DNA from: CAZOSF01 sp964582415
Lineage (GTDB): Bacteria; Bacteroidota; Bacteroidia; Flavobacteriales; Flavobacteriaceae
Assembly: GCA_964582415.1 (NCBI GenBank)
Contig: CAZOSF010000004.1
Location: 1 to 64,000, forward strand
DNA length: 64,000 nucleotides
Direction of reading: 5' to 3'
Numbering within the stretch: position 1 is the stretch's first letter; every line of letters starts with the position of its first letter. Under the pieces are notes generated by a model. It searched no databases and was not told the origin of the DNA. It saw only the letters and a program-made list of their open reading frames with translations. Shown one piece after another: positions 24,972-32,856 of the stretch. The position numbers and the translations under genes are program-made.

Positions 24972-26986
24972 GGATTGGGAAAATAGAATTCAAAAGTGGT
25001 TCCAGCTTGACTTTTAGAGGTAACCTTCATCGTTCCTTTAAGGAATTTAGTACGCTCATTAAGGGTTTTCAATCCTAAACTACGAACGTTTTGATATTGT
25101 TCGCTAAAATCAAAACCTATGCCATTGTCCTTGATTTCCAAATGAACACCTTCTTTCCTTTTTTGCAGCTTCACGAAACTCCCTTGGGCCTTGGCATGTT
25201 TGAGGATGTTATTGAATACCTCCTGTACGATTCGATACAAGTTCACCTCCTGTTTTTTATTGAAAATGCCATCGATATTGTCAATTTCTTGGGAAATAAA
25301 CAAATCGGTGTTTTCATCAATTTGAGAAAGTGTCATTTCGATGGCCTTTGTAATGCCCAACTCCTGTAATTGGAAGGGGTGAAGGTTTCGTGAAATACTT
25401 CGAACATCCTCGATGACCTCTTCAACCAATTTTTTTGTTTGACCGTCGTTGTTTTCTATTAGTTTGTTTTTGATCAATAATAATTGTTGCCCCAGTCCAT
25501 CATGAAGATCTTTGGAGATACGACTTCTTTCTTCTTCTTGAGAGACCAATAACTCTTGGCTGAATCGTTCTTGCAACAGTTTTTTGTGCTTCATCTGAAG
25601 TCGGTTTCTGTACAGCAAAATGATTCCGAAAGTAAGGAGAAGAGCAACTGAAATAAATAGGAAACGTTTCCGGGCAGCTTCATTGTCCTTTTCCAGTAGT
25701 TGAATACTGGCATTTTTTGCAATCAATTCACTTTCCTTTTTTTCGGTCTCATACAATGTTTGGTAATAGGCAAGGGAATTGGCGGAAGTTTTATTGTAAA
25801 TGGAGTCTTCCAGCCGGGTATACTGGTCTTTTTCTTTTAAGGCATTTCGATAGTCTCCCATGCCCTCATAGATACGGGAAAGGAGTTCATGGGAGGCAAT
25901 GATGTCTTCTTCGTATCGCATTTGCTGGGCATTCTGCATCTTTTTTTGTGCAAATTCAAGCGCCCTGGCGTACATCCCTTGGCTGTAATTATAGTTTGCC
26001 TGGACTTCATAAAAATGACTCTGATACAAAAGGTCTTTCGCCTCTGGATCGTGGATTTCCATCACTCTTTTGTGGTATTTTTCTACCTCGTCCTGTTGAC
26101 CGGCTAACAAATAGAATTCCAATAATTTTGAAAATACATAAATACGATCCAAGAGGTTTACCTGATCCCCGGAGTCTTTATCGATTACGTCCAATGCCTT
26201 TAACAAATAATCCCTTTGTAATTCTGTTTTTCCTTGCTTTTTATAATCAAGGGATTGATTGTAATAGATGGTCACCAAATGATGATCGAGTCCCAGCTCC
26301 TTCATCTTGGCACTATTCTTCTCCCGTTCCTCCTTCGCCCGATCGAAGAATCCATTCATGCTGAACATGGTAGTGATTCCTTGTTGAGCATAATTCATGT
26401 ATTGATAATCCCCAAGAGCTTCGAAATACGCGTGGGCCATCCGGTAATTTTCACCTGCTGGCACAAACTTGCCTAGATTGGAATAGGCTTGGCCATTAAA
26501 AAGAAAGGCATCTGCCTTATAGATAGAATCTTTTTTACCAAAGGTGGCAATGGCTTTTTCATAATCCCTTGTTGCCTCCTCCAAGTTCAACCGAAAATTG
26601 GCGCCCCCTCTCTTCAAGTAAAGGCTTCCCAACAAAAAGGAGTCTTTGATTTTTTCGCGGTATTGAAGTAGATCATCAAGAATTTCTAAGTTGCTTTCAG
26701 GGTCGTTTTTTATGGACACCAAAGTATAGGAGATATTGATCACTTTTCTTGCCGCTGCTTCCATACTATCCAGTTCTTTAGCCAGCGCAATGTATTCCCT
26801 ACTGTACTGAATGAAGTCTTCCTGATTAGTTCTTCGTGATTTGGAAATAATGGAGTCCAAGACCACCATCTTTGCTTGAGGGGAATTTACCGTGTCTAGA
26901 GATTGCTTATAATACTCCACGTCCTGAGAGTGGATGAGAGGAGATATAAGTAGGCACAATAGCAGTAAGGGCAATTGTCTTTTCAA
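24968..26986 (-). CDS. Sensor histidine kinase with periplasmic TPR domain (HisKA_3)
   Basis: About 672 residues from the TTG at 26986. A signal peptide (KRQLPLLLLCLLISPLIHSQ) is followed by about 380 residues of helical TPR-like repeats (ALEFAQKKMQNAQQMRYEED, DYRNALKEKDQYTRLEDSIY). One membrane helix (FLFISVALLLTFGIILLY) precedes a HisKA_3 dimerisation helix with phospho-His in SRISKDLHDGLGQQLL and an ATPase domain (N box VFNNILKHAKA, G boxes DNGIGFD and SLGLKTLNERT). The frame is open to ATG 27067, but that adds 27 residues before the signal peptide and overlaps the upstream gene. TAAAAGTA at 27012-27019 is a -7-like element. Partner of the adjacent response regulator. The stimulus is unknown. 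Confidence 0.9.
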   Translation of the reverse strand: MKRQLPLLLLCLLISPLIHSQDVEYYKQSLDTVNSPQAKMVVLDSIISKSRRTNQEDFIQYSREYIALAKELDSMEAAARKVINISYTLVSIKNDPESNLEILDDLLQYREKIKDSFLLGSLYLKRGGANFRLNLEEATRDYEKAIATFGKKDSIYKADAFLFNGQAYSNLGKFVPAGENYRMAHAYFEALGDYQYMNYAQQGITTMFSMNGFFDRAKEEREKNSAKMKELGLDHHLVTIYYNQSLDYKKQGKTELQRDYLLKALDVIDKDSGDQVNLLDRIYVFSKLLEFYLLAGQQDEVEKYHKRVMEIHDPEAKDLLYQSHFYEVQANYNYSQGMYARALEFAQKKMQNAQQMRYEEDIIASHELLSRIYEGMGDYRNALKEKDQYTRLEDSIYNKTSANSLAYYQTLYETEKKESELIAKNASIQLLEKDNEAARKRFLFISVALLLTFGIILLYRNRLQMKHKKLLQERFSQELLVSQEEERSRISKDLHDGLGQQLLLIKNKLIENNDGQTKKLVEEVIEDVRSISRNLHPFQLQELGITKAIEMTLSQIDENTDLFISQEIDNIDGIFNKKQEVNLYRIVQEVFNNILKHAKAQGSFVKLQKRKEGVHLEIKDNGIGFDFSEQYQNVRSLGLKTLNERTKFLKGTMKVTSKSQAGTTFEFYFPNP

Positions 26987-27035
26987 CAGCAAAAATTTAG
27001 GTGGGGATGCGTAAAAGTAAGAAAAAAAGTTTACT

Positions 27036-27476
27036 CTAACATTTGATATAGAAGCAGTTCCTGCCATAATCTATTACCGCTCGAAGACGTTTCAATAGGT
27101 CAGCTCCCAGGATGCCGTCTACTGTGCCTTCCTCAGCCTGGGCAAGGGCATCATTTACATGAACCATATCAAAGAGCACAAAATCTATTTTAGTTAAGGT
27201 AATGCCACCAATTTTCAATTGATTGCCTTTCGCCATTAATGTTTCCATGTTGATGGCTCCAGCTCCTGCTGCCTTGATTTCCGATTCTTCAGTATTCAGC
27301 TTAAAGGTGCTAGCTGCTTCTAAATTCAAACAGCTCGTTGATGCGCCGGTATCCAGAATAAACCAGCCTTTTACTCCATTGATATGCAGCGGTAATTGGT
27401 AATGGCCTGTTTTCAATTTTTGCAGGGGGATACGATGAAAATCGTCATTTTCCAAGAAGGTACGTAAGGAAGGCAC
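27036..27476 (-). CDS. Retropepsin-like aspartic protease domain protein
   Basis: About 146 residues from the GTG at 27476. It carries the clan AA signature FILDTGASTSCLNL with catalytic Asp at about position 42, and the second conserved element DGILGADLLKRLRAVIDY. One such domain is half of a pepsin, so it should act as a homodimer, as retroviral proteases do; the substrate is unknown. There is no signal peptide, so it is predicted cytoplasmic. The frame is open to an ATG at 27548, but a perfect -7 element at 27498-27491 lies within that extension and in the tatD promoter region, so the GTG fits better. Divergent from tatD, with 48 bp between the two proposed start codons. Confidence 0.85.
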   Translation of the reverse strand: MPSLRTFLENDDFHRIPLQKLKTGHYQLPLHINGVKGWFILDTGASTSCLNLEAASTFKLNTEESEIKAAGAGAINMETLMAKGNQLKIGGITLTKIDFVLFDMVHVNDALAQAEEGTVDGILGADLLKRLRAVIDYGRNCFYIKC

Positions 27477-27490
27477 AGCGAATTTTTTAG

Positions 27491-27498
27491 CAAATATA
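27491..27498 (-). promoter_or_regulatory. -7 element of the retropepsin-like gene
   Basis: Minus-strand TATATTTG, perfect TAnnTTTG, 14 bp before the GTG start at 27476. Confidence 0.6.
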
Positions 27499-27511
27499 GC
27501 CAACAAAATAC

Positions 27512-27519
27512 TAGTTTTG
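27512..27519 (+). promoter_or_regulatory. -7 element of tatD
   Basis: TAGTTTTG, perfect TAnnTTTG, ending 5 bp before the tatD ATG at 27525; the tatD-ansA message would be almost leaderless. It lies 13 bp from the opposing -7 element, so the two promoters face away from a shared core. Confidence 0.6.
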
Positions 27520-27524
27520 TAGAG

Positions 27525-28289
27525 ATGCTTACAGATACCCATACGCATTTATACAGCGAGGCCTTTCAGGAGGATAGAGATTTAATGATGCAAAGGGCTG
27601 AAGACGCTGGGGTAGAACGTTTTTTTATTCCTGCGATTGATTCTTCCTATACCCAGGCGATGTATGATTTGGAAGCGCGTTATCCCGACCGTGTTTTTCT
27701 AATGATGGGGTTACATCCTACTTCCGTAAAAGAGGATTATAAAAAGGAATTGGAGCATGTAGTTCGACAATTTGAACAGCGCTCTTTCTGCGCAGTGGGT
27801 GAAATCGGAATCGATTTGTATTGGGATACCTCCACCTTGGACAATCAAAAAGAAGCCTTCCGATTTCAAATTCAATTGGCAAAAGAAAAGGGATTGCCCA
27901 TCGTGATTCACTGTCGCGATGCCTTTGATGAGATTTTTGAGGTACTGGAAGGTGAGCGAGGAGAAGATCTTTTCGGGATTTTTCATTGCTTTACAGGAAC
28001 TTTGGAGCAAGCCCAAAGAGCCATCGGTCTCAACATGAAATTAGGTATTGGAGGGGTGGTGACTTTTAAAAATGGTAAAATCGATCAGTTTTTAAATCAA
28101 ATCGATTTGAAACATATCGTCTTGGAAACAGATGCACCTTATTTAGCGCCTGTTCCCTATCGCGGGAAACGAAACGAAAGCAGTTATCTGAGATTGGTAG
28201 CGGAAAAGGTCGCTGCATTGTACGGGATATCAACGGAGGAAGTGGCACGACAAACCACGGTGAATTCAAAAGAGGTTTTCAAAATATAA
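27525..28289 (+). CDS. TatD-family metal-dependent hydrolase (DNase)
   Basis: 254 residues, the usual TatD length. Metal ligands are all visible: TDTHTHL (H6, H8), CAVGEIGID (Glu near 90), VIHCRDAF, IFHCFTG and LETDAPYLAPVPYRGKRNE. TatD proteins are cytoplasmic TIM-barrel 3'-5' exonucleases or phosphoesterases linked to DNA repair and quality control. ansA follows after 2 bp, so the two are co-transcribed; this pairing is familiar in Bacteroidota but has no obvious functional meaning. Confidence 0.94.
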   Translation: MLTDTHTHLYSEAFQEDRDLMMQRAEDAGVERFFIPAIDSSYTQAMYDLEARYPDRVFLMMGLHPTSVKEDYKKELEHVVRQFEQRSFCAVGEIGIDLYWDTSTLDNQKEAFRFQIQLAKEKGLPIVIHCRDAFDEIFEVLEGERGEDLFGIFHCFTGTLEQAQRAIGLNMKLGIGGVVTFKNGKIDQFLNQIDLKHIVLETDAPYLAPVPYRGKRNESSYLRLVAEKVAALYGISTEEVARQTTVNSKEVFKI

Positions 28290-28291
28290 CT

Positions 28292-29320
28292 ATGGCCAAT
28301 ATTCTGCTCATTTATACGGGAGGTACCATTGGGATGATTCGCGATTTTGAATCGGGAGCTCTGAAGGCGTTTAATTTTGATGAATTGCTTCATCAGATTC
28401 CTGAATTAAAGTTGCTGGATTGTTCTATTGAAACAGTTGGATTTGAAACACCTATCGATAGTTCGAACATGAAACCCAGCTATTGGGTAGATTTGGCAGA
28501 TATGATTGAGGCGCATTACGATCGTTTCGATGGTTTTGTTGTATTACATGGGAGCGATACCATGTCGTATACTGCCTCTGCCTTGAGCTTCATGCTGGAA
28601 AACCTATCCAAGCCGGTAATTTTTACGGGATCCCAATTGCCCATAGGGGATCTTAGGACGGATGCAAAGGAAAACTTAATTACTTCGATTCAGGTAGCCG
28701 CCTTGAGCAACAGGGAGGGCAAACCAATGGTACAGGAAGTGGCCCTATATTTTGAATACAAATTATACCGTGCCAACAGGACCACCAAGATCAATGCCGA
28801 GCATTTTGAAGCATTTGCCTCATTGAATTACCCGGCATTGGGAGAAAGTGGCGTAAATCTATCAATCAATGAAGGGTTTCTTTGGAAGCCGAAAGAAAGG
28901 GGTGAATTAAAGGTGCACCGCAAATTGGTCTCTGAGATTGCATTGGTAAAGATGTTCCCAGGAATCAAGCCGGCCATTTTGGAACATATGTTGAGCCATA
29001 CTGAAATTAAGGGGGTAGTCATGGAAACCTTCGGGGCTGGAAATATTACCAACGAAAGATGGATGGTAGATTTGTTGGAAAAAACCATTCGCAGGGGAGT
29101 GCCTATTGTGAATGTGACCCAGTGTTCAGGAGGGCGCGTTGCTATGGGCCTTTATGAGACCAGCATCGACTTAAAACGCATCGGTGTTATTTCGGGCAAG
29201 GACCTCACCACGGAAGCCGCATTGGCCAAGATGATGTACTTATTGGCAAGGGGGGATTCTATGGAACAATTCAAGATATATTTTGAGACTTCTTTGAGGG
29301 GAGAATTATCCGAAATTTAG
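28292..29320 (+). CDS. ansA: Type I (cytoplasmic) L-asparaginase
   Basis: 342 residues, hydrolysing asparagine to aspartate and ammonia. Catalytic motifs are LIYTGGTIGM (T12) and VVLHGSDTMSYTAS (the second Thr and Asp near 90). There is no signal peptide, matching the low-affinity cytoplasmic type I enzymes. VNVTQCSGGRVAMGLYE in the C-terminal half resembles the allosteric region of E. coli AnsA, but regulation cannot be read from sequence alone. Second gene of the tatD-ansA unit. It is unrelated in fold to the Ntn-hydrolase asparaginases at 50.7 and 56.1 kb. Confidence 0.95.
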   Translation: MANILLIYTGGTIGMIRDFESGALKAFNFDELLHQIPELKLLDCSIETVGFETPIDSSNMKPSYWVDLADMIEAHYDRFDGFVVLHGSDTMSYTASALSFMLENLSKPVIFTGSQLPIGDLRTDAKENLITSIQVAALSNREGKPMVQEVALYFEYKLYRANRTTKINAEHFEAFASLNYPALGESGVNLSINEGFLWKPKERGELKVHRKLVSEIALVKMFPGIKPAILEHMLSHTEIKGVVMETFGAGNITNERWMVDLLEKTIRRGVPIVNVTQCSGGRVAMGLYETSIDLKRIGVISGKDLTTEAALAKMMYLLARGDSMEQFKIYFETSLRGELSEI

Positions 29321-29387
29321 CCTCGTATTATTTTATCAAATTAATTTTTTTTTGTTATTTGCCCTCCCGTTTAAAAGCAACGGAATT

Positions 29388-29475
29388 AGAGAGGTGGCCG
29401 AGTGGTCGAAGGCGCACGCCTGGAAAGTGTGTATACGCCAAAAGCGTATCGAGGGTTCGAATCCCTTCCTCTCTG
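29388..29475 (+). tRNA. tRNA-Ser (anticodon GGA)
   Basis: 88 nt plus CA. Acceptor AGAGAGG (29388-29394) pairs with CCTCTCT (29468-29474), discriminator G. Anticodon stem CACGC/GTGTG encloses loop CTGGAAA with anticodon GGA (reads UCC and UCU). A long variable arm (TATACGC/GCGTATC) marks it as class II serine. T arm is GAGGG TTCGAAT CCCTT. The assembly gap starts 3 nt after the discriminator. Confidence 0.95.
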
Positions 29476-29478
29476 CAA

Positions 29479-29578
29479 NNNNNNNNNNNNNNNNNNNNNN
29501 NNNNNNNNNNNNNNNNNNNNNNNNNNNNNNNNNNNNNNNNNNNNNNNNNNNNNNNNNNNNNNNNNNNNNNNNNNNNNN
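29479..29578. other. Assembly gap of exactly 100 N
   Basis: A run of 100 undetermined bases, the conventional size for a scaffold join of unknown length. It follows the tRNA-Ser gene directly, so repeated tRNA genes or other repeats may have broken the assembly. The true distance and any genes here are unknown. The 67 bases after it form an open frame ending in TAA at 29645 that could be the tail of a gene lost in the gap. Confidence 0.98.
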
Positions 29579-29634
29579 AGATGGGACCTTTTTTATAAAT
29601 CAAGATGCAGAAACCCTTATGGAGGCACAATTTG

Positions 29635-29666
29635 TTGCAGATTAACTAAATAATTTTATATCTTTA
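29635..29666 (+). promoter_or_regulatory. Candidate promoter of the ExbB/ExbD operon
   Basis: TTG at 29635-29637, a 21-nt spacer, then TATCTTTA at 29659-29666 (one mismatch to TAnnTTTG), 48 bp before the first ATG. Confidence 0.5.
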
Positions 29667-29714
29667 AAACCTTATTAATACTAATAACTAAAAACAAACT
29701 TTAAGTCGATAGCA

Positions 29715-30512
29715 ATGAAAAAACTATTTTCTATTCTAGCAATTGCCGCAATGGTGTTTGCAGGCACTAGTAATGTAAAAGCAACTACAACACAAAACAT
29801 CCCCGTGAGCGTGCAATCGTTGTCCACCGCGACCGTTGTGACCATGCTTCAGGATGAAGAAGCTCCTGCAGAGAGCAGAGGTTTCCATCAAGAGCTAAAA
29901 CAACGTTTTATCGAAGGGGGTCCTGGTTTCATGGGAATCGTACTATTGTGTTTGATTCTTGGATTAGCGATTGCTATCGAAAGAATTATTTACCTTAACC
30001 TTTCTACTACCAACACTTCTAAATTGGCCAACCAAGTAGAGGAAGCTTTAAAGAGTGGCGGAATCGAAGCTGCTAAAGAAGTTTGCCGAAACACAAAAGG
30101 GCCTGTTGCCAGTATCTACTACCAAGGTTTGGATCGTGCTGATGAGAGCATCGATGCAGCTGAAAAAGCAGTAGTGGCTTATGGTGGTGTTCAAATGGGA
30201 CAATTAGAGAAAAATGTATCTTGGATTTCATTGTTTATCGCTTTGGCCCCAATGCTTGGGTTCATGGGAACGGTAATTGGTATGATCCAAGCCTTCGATA
30301 AAATCCAGGCAGCTGGTGATATGAACCCTTCTCTAGTAGCTGGAGGTATTAAAGTGGCACTTTTGACTACCGTATTCGGTTTGATCGTGGCCATTATCCT
30401 TCAGATTTTCTACAACTATATCGTAGCGAAGATTGATAGCATCGTAAACAACATGGAAGATGCATCCATCACCTTGATCGATATGTTGGTAGACTACAAA
30501 AACAAAAAGTAA
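29715..30512 (+). CDS. exbB: MotA/TolQ/ExbB proton-channel family protein
   Basis: 265 residues. The N-terminus looks like a signal peptide (MKKLFSILAIAAMVFAGTSN) followed by about 45 polar residues. Three membrane helices follow: FMGIVLLCLILGLAIAIERI (about 73-95), WISLFIALAPMLGFMGTVIG (about 172-195), and VALLTTVFGLIVAIILQIFY (about 213-235). The TLGxxGTV-type motif PMLGFMGTVIGMI and the conserved Thr-rich third helix identify ExbB/TolQ. It forms the pentameric proton channel that, with ExbD, energises TonB-dependent outer-membrane transport such as the receptor at 1-924. First gene of a four-gene unit. Confidence 0.93.
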   Translation: MKKLFSILAIAAMVFAGTSNVKATTTQNIPVSVQSLSTATVVTMLQDEEAPAESRGFHQELKQRFIEGGPGFMGIVLLCLILGLAIAIERIIYLNLSTTNTSKLANQVEEALKSGGIEAAKEVCRNTKGPVASIYYQGLDRADESIDAAEKAVVAYGGVQMGQLEKNVSWISLFIALAPMLGFMGTVIGMIQAFDKIQAAGDMNPSLVAGGIKVALLTTVFGLIVAIILQIFYNYIVAKIDSIVNNMEDASITLIDMLVDYKNKK

Positions 30513-30532
30513 TCTCTAAAGAAACTTAAACA

Positions 30533-30967
30533 ATGGGTTTATATAAAATTTTAAAAATAGTAGCGGGAATCCTCGGAATCGCAGGACTGGTATTCTGGTT
30601 TCTACTGCTCTCCAAAGGAGATGAAGCAGTAAAAGCGACAGGAGAAGGTGTTTCCCCTCTGCTTTATATCGCCTACATCGTAATGGCCATAACCTTGGTC
30701 TTTGTAGTGATTTTCGTGATCCAGGGTATTTTCCACGGTAACTTGAAAAAAACGTTGATGTCTATTGGGGCCTTTTTGCTCATCCTTGTAATTGCCTATG
30801 TAATGGCTTCTGGAAGTACAGAAGGACTTCGTCCAGTGGATAACACTCCAATTACCGAAAGTACCAGTAAGTGGGTAGGAACTGGTTTGAATGCATTTTA
30901 CATCCTTGCCGTCCTAGCTGTTGTATCCATGATTTACAGTGGATTTACCAAAGTAAAAAATAGATAA
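30533..30967 (+). CDS. Membrane protein with four helices, between exbB and exbD
   Basis: 144 residues, almost all membrane: IVAGILGIAGLVFWFLLLS (about 9-27), LYIAYIVMAITLVFVVIFVI (about 44-64), LMSIGAFLLILVIAYVMASG (about 75-95) and AFYILAVLAVVSMIYSGF (about 121-138). The loop after helix 3 (STEGLRPVDNTPITESTSKW) is polar. The gene ends 1 bp before exbD and starts 20 bp after exbB, so it belongs to the operon. I do not know a function; an accessory subunit of the ExbBD motor is suggested by position only. Confidence 0.85.
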   Translation: MGLYKILKIVAGILGIAGLVFWFLLLSKGDEAVKATGEGVSPLLYIAYIVMAITLVFVVIFVIQGIFHGNLKKTLMSIGAFLLILVIAYVMASGSTEGLRPVDNTPITESTSKWVGTGLNAFYILAVLAVVSMIYSGFTKVKNR

Positions 30968-30968
30968 T

Positions 30969-31592
30969 ATGGCCAGAAGAGCAGCACCTGAAATCAATGC
31001 GGGTTCGATGGCAGACATCGCTTTCCTTTTGCTGATCTTTTTCTTGGTAACCACTACCATCGAAAAGGACAAAGGAATCGCGCGGCAATTGCCACCCCCG
31101 ATTGAGCAGGAACAAGATGTAATTATCAAACAGAAAAACCTCTTTATAGTTAACGTTAACAAAAACGACCAGCTTTTGGTGGAAGAAGAGTTAATGGAGT
31201 TAAAGGACCTTCGTCAAGCAGCTATCGATTTTCTTGACAATGGTGGGGCACCAGCAGGAACCCCTGAATACTGCAACTACTGTAAAGGGAAACGTTCTCC
31301 TGAATCCTCAGATAATCCGCAGAAAGCGGTAATCTCTGTTCAGAATGACCGATTGACATCCTATGAGATGTACATAGCCGTACAGAACGAATTGGTAGCT
31401 GCCTATAACTTTCTAAGGGATAGGGAAGCGAAGCGACTGTTCGGATGGGAATATACAGAAATGAAGAAAGCTTTAGATAATGGAGACTTTGAAGGTCCTA
31501 GAGAGGACGACATCAAAGCGAAGTTAGAACAGGTTCAAGAGTTGATTCCTTTGAAACTGTCTGAAGCTGAACCTAAGAAATCTGGATCTTAA
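30969..31592 (+). CDS. exbD: ExbD/TolR-family protein (first paralogue)
   Basis: 207 residues. The single N-terminal helix holds the essential Asp at position 16 (INAGSMADIAFLLLIFFLVT), preceded by a short basic cytoplasmic tail. A periplasmic domain of about 170 residues follows, longer than E. coli ExbD (141 aa in all). The extra length includes a Cys pair C102-x-x-C105 in PEYCNYCKGKRSPES and a C-terminal helical extension (EYTEMKKALDNGDF onward). It couples proton flow through ExbB to TonB. The cysteines could form a disulfide in the periplasm or bind metal; neither is shown. Confidence 0.92.
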   Translation: MARRAAPEINAGSMADIAFLLLIFFLVTTTIEKDKGIARQLPPPIEQEQDVIIKQKNLFIVNVNKNDQLLVEEELMELKDLRQAAIDFLDNGGAPAGTPEYCNYCKGKRSPESSDNPQKAVISVQNDRLTSYEMYIAVQNELVAAYNFLRDREAKRLFGWEYTEMKKALDNGDFEGPREDDIKAKLEQVQELIPLKLSEAEPKKSGS

Positions 31593-31603
31593 AAGCCTAA
31601 CAA

Positions 31604-32074
31604 ATGTCAAAATTTAAAAAGAAGAAAAGTGGAGCCTTGCCGCCCATTTCGACGGCCTCCCTTCCTGATATTGTTTTCATGCTTTTGTTTTTCTTCATGG
31701 TGGTTACCGTGTTGAGGGAAAGTAACCTTTTGGTTATGCAACGACTCCCCAAAGGTGATCAAGTAGAAAAACTGCAGAAAGACCGGTCGATTTTTATCTA
31801 CGCCGGAAAACCTGCCCCTGGGTATGAGAAATACGGGAAAGAATCAAAGATCCAAATTGGAGATAAATATACCGACGTTACCAATATCCGTTTTGCCCTG
31901 GAAGAATTGCGAAGAAAACTTCGTCCAGAATTACAGGATAAAGTAATGGTAGCCTTAAAGGTAGATAAAGAGACCAATACAGGATTGATTACGGACATCA
32001 AGCAGGAATTAAGAGAACAGAACCTATTGAAACTGATCTATATTACTACTCCTGGAAATCCGTTAGACAAATAA
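31604..32074 (+). CDS. exbD: ExbD/TolR-family protein (second paralogue)
   Basis: 156 residues. N-terminal basic tail (MSKFKKKKSG), then one helix with the essential Asp at 22 (STASLPDIVFMLLFFFMVVT) and a periplasmic domain (IFIYAGKPAPGYEKYGKESK, VMVALKVDKETNTGLITDIK). It differs from the first paralogue in lacking the Cys pair and the C-terminal extension. Two ExbDs in one operon suggest a heterodimeric ExbD in one motor, since ExbD works as a dimer inside the ExbB pentamer; that is inference. A terminator follows. Confidence 0.92.
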   Translation: MSKFKKKKSGALPPISTASLPDIVFMLLFFFMVVTVLRESNLLVMQRLPKGDQVEKLQKDRSIFIYAGKPAPGYEKYGKESKIQIGDKYTDVTNIRFALEELRRKLRPELQDKVMVALKVDKETNTGLITDIKQELREQNLLKLIYITTPGNPLDK

Positions 32075-32096
32075 TACATTGTGTATCCGACCATAG

Positions 32097-32124
32097 AAAA
32101 GCCTCTGTAATGAGGCTTTTTTTT
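32097..32124 (+). terminator. Intrinsic terminator of the ExbB/ExbD operon
   Basis: GCCTC (32101-32105) pairs with GAGGC (32112-32116), extended by A4/T4, followed by T8. Confidence 0.85.
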
Positions 32125-32151
32125 GTACCTTCAATTCATAATTTTTGTTCC

Positions 32152-32856
32152 ATGAGACCACCCTCTTATCGTATCATAGTGTTTCTGCTACTCCTAGTTG
32201 GAACTAGCCTTTTAGCACAGGATAGCCTTATGGTAAAAGGAGATGCGAAGTACAGAGAGGATCAATTTTATCTTGGATTTACCTATAACCTAATCTATAA
32301 GGTGCCAAGAGGGGTTAATATAAAAGGATTATCGGGAGGAATTAACTTTGGATACCTTCGGGACATGCCCCTAAACAAAAGACGAAACATAGCTGTGGGT
32401 CTGGGAGTAGGCGTCTCACTCGACCAATACGGGCAAACCTTGTTTATCGGAGAAGACACCAATGAAGAAACGATTTTTCGCACCCTTACCAGCGATATAA
32501 ATTATAGTAAAAACCGTCTGAACACCGCCACTCTAGAAGTACCCATCGAATTTCGTTGGCGAACTTCGACGGCCACAGAGTATAAATTTTGGAGGGTTTA
32601 TGGAGGCATACGGATGGGTTATGTGTACTGGTATCGTTCTTATTTTAGGCAGCCCGATAATGAGGTGGCACAAAGCGACATCCCCGAGTTACAAAATCTA
32701 ACCTTTTCTGCCACCCTTTCCGTGGGATATGGAACGTTCAATTTCTTTATGAACTATATGTTTACGCCATTGTTTGAAAATGCCATCACTCAAGATACCC
32801 AGGAGGCCATAGGATTTCAACCCATTAAATTGGGGATTATCTTTTATATTCTATAA
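32152..32856 (+). CDS. Outer-membrane beta-barrel protein, PorT-like family
   Basis: 234 residues. Signal peptide RIIVFLLLLVGTSLLAQ, then beta-strand patterns throughout (YREDQFYLGFTYNLIYKVP, LSGGINFGYLRD, LEVPIEFRWRTSTATEYKFW, TLSVGYGTFNFFMNYMFTPL), ending in hydrophobic IIFYIL as barrels do. The spacing of VPxGVxxxGLSGGINFGYxRDMPLN resembles the PorT/SprT group, whose founding member is part of type IX secretion. This copy is next to exbBD, not to ubiE where I recall flavobacterial sprT, so a T9SS role is only possible. ATG 32152 is chosen because the frame further upstream runs into the terminator. Overlaps the convergent next gene by 6 bp. Confidence 0.75.
   Translation: MRPPSYRIIVFLLLLVGTSLLAQDSLMVKGDAKYREDQFYLGFTYNLIYKVPRGVNIKGLSGGINFGYLRDMPLNKRRNIAVGLGVGVSLDQYGQTLFIGEDTNEETIFRTLTSDINYSKNRLNTATLEVPIEFRWRTSTATEYKFWRVYGGIRMGYVYWYRSYFRQPDNEVAQSDIPELQNLTFSATLSVGYGTFNFFMNYMFTPLFENAITQDTQEAIGFQPIKLGIIFYIL

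Noticed and set aside
29352..29653. Open frames running through the N block
   Set aside because: They exist only because N codons are not read as stops; the left part is a tRNA gene.
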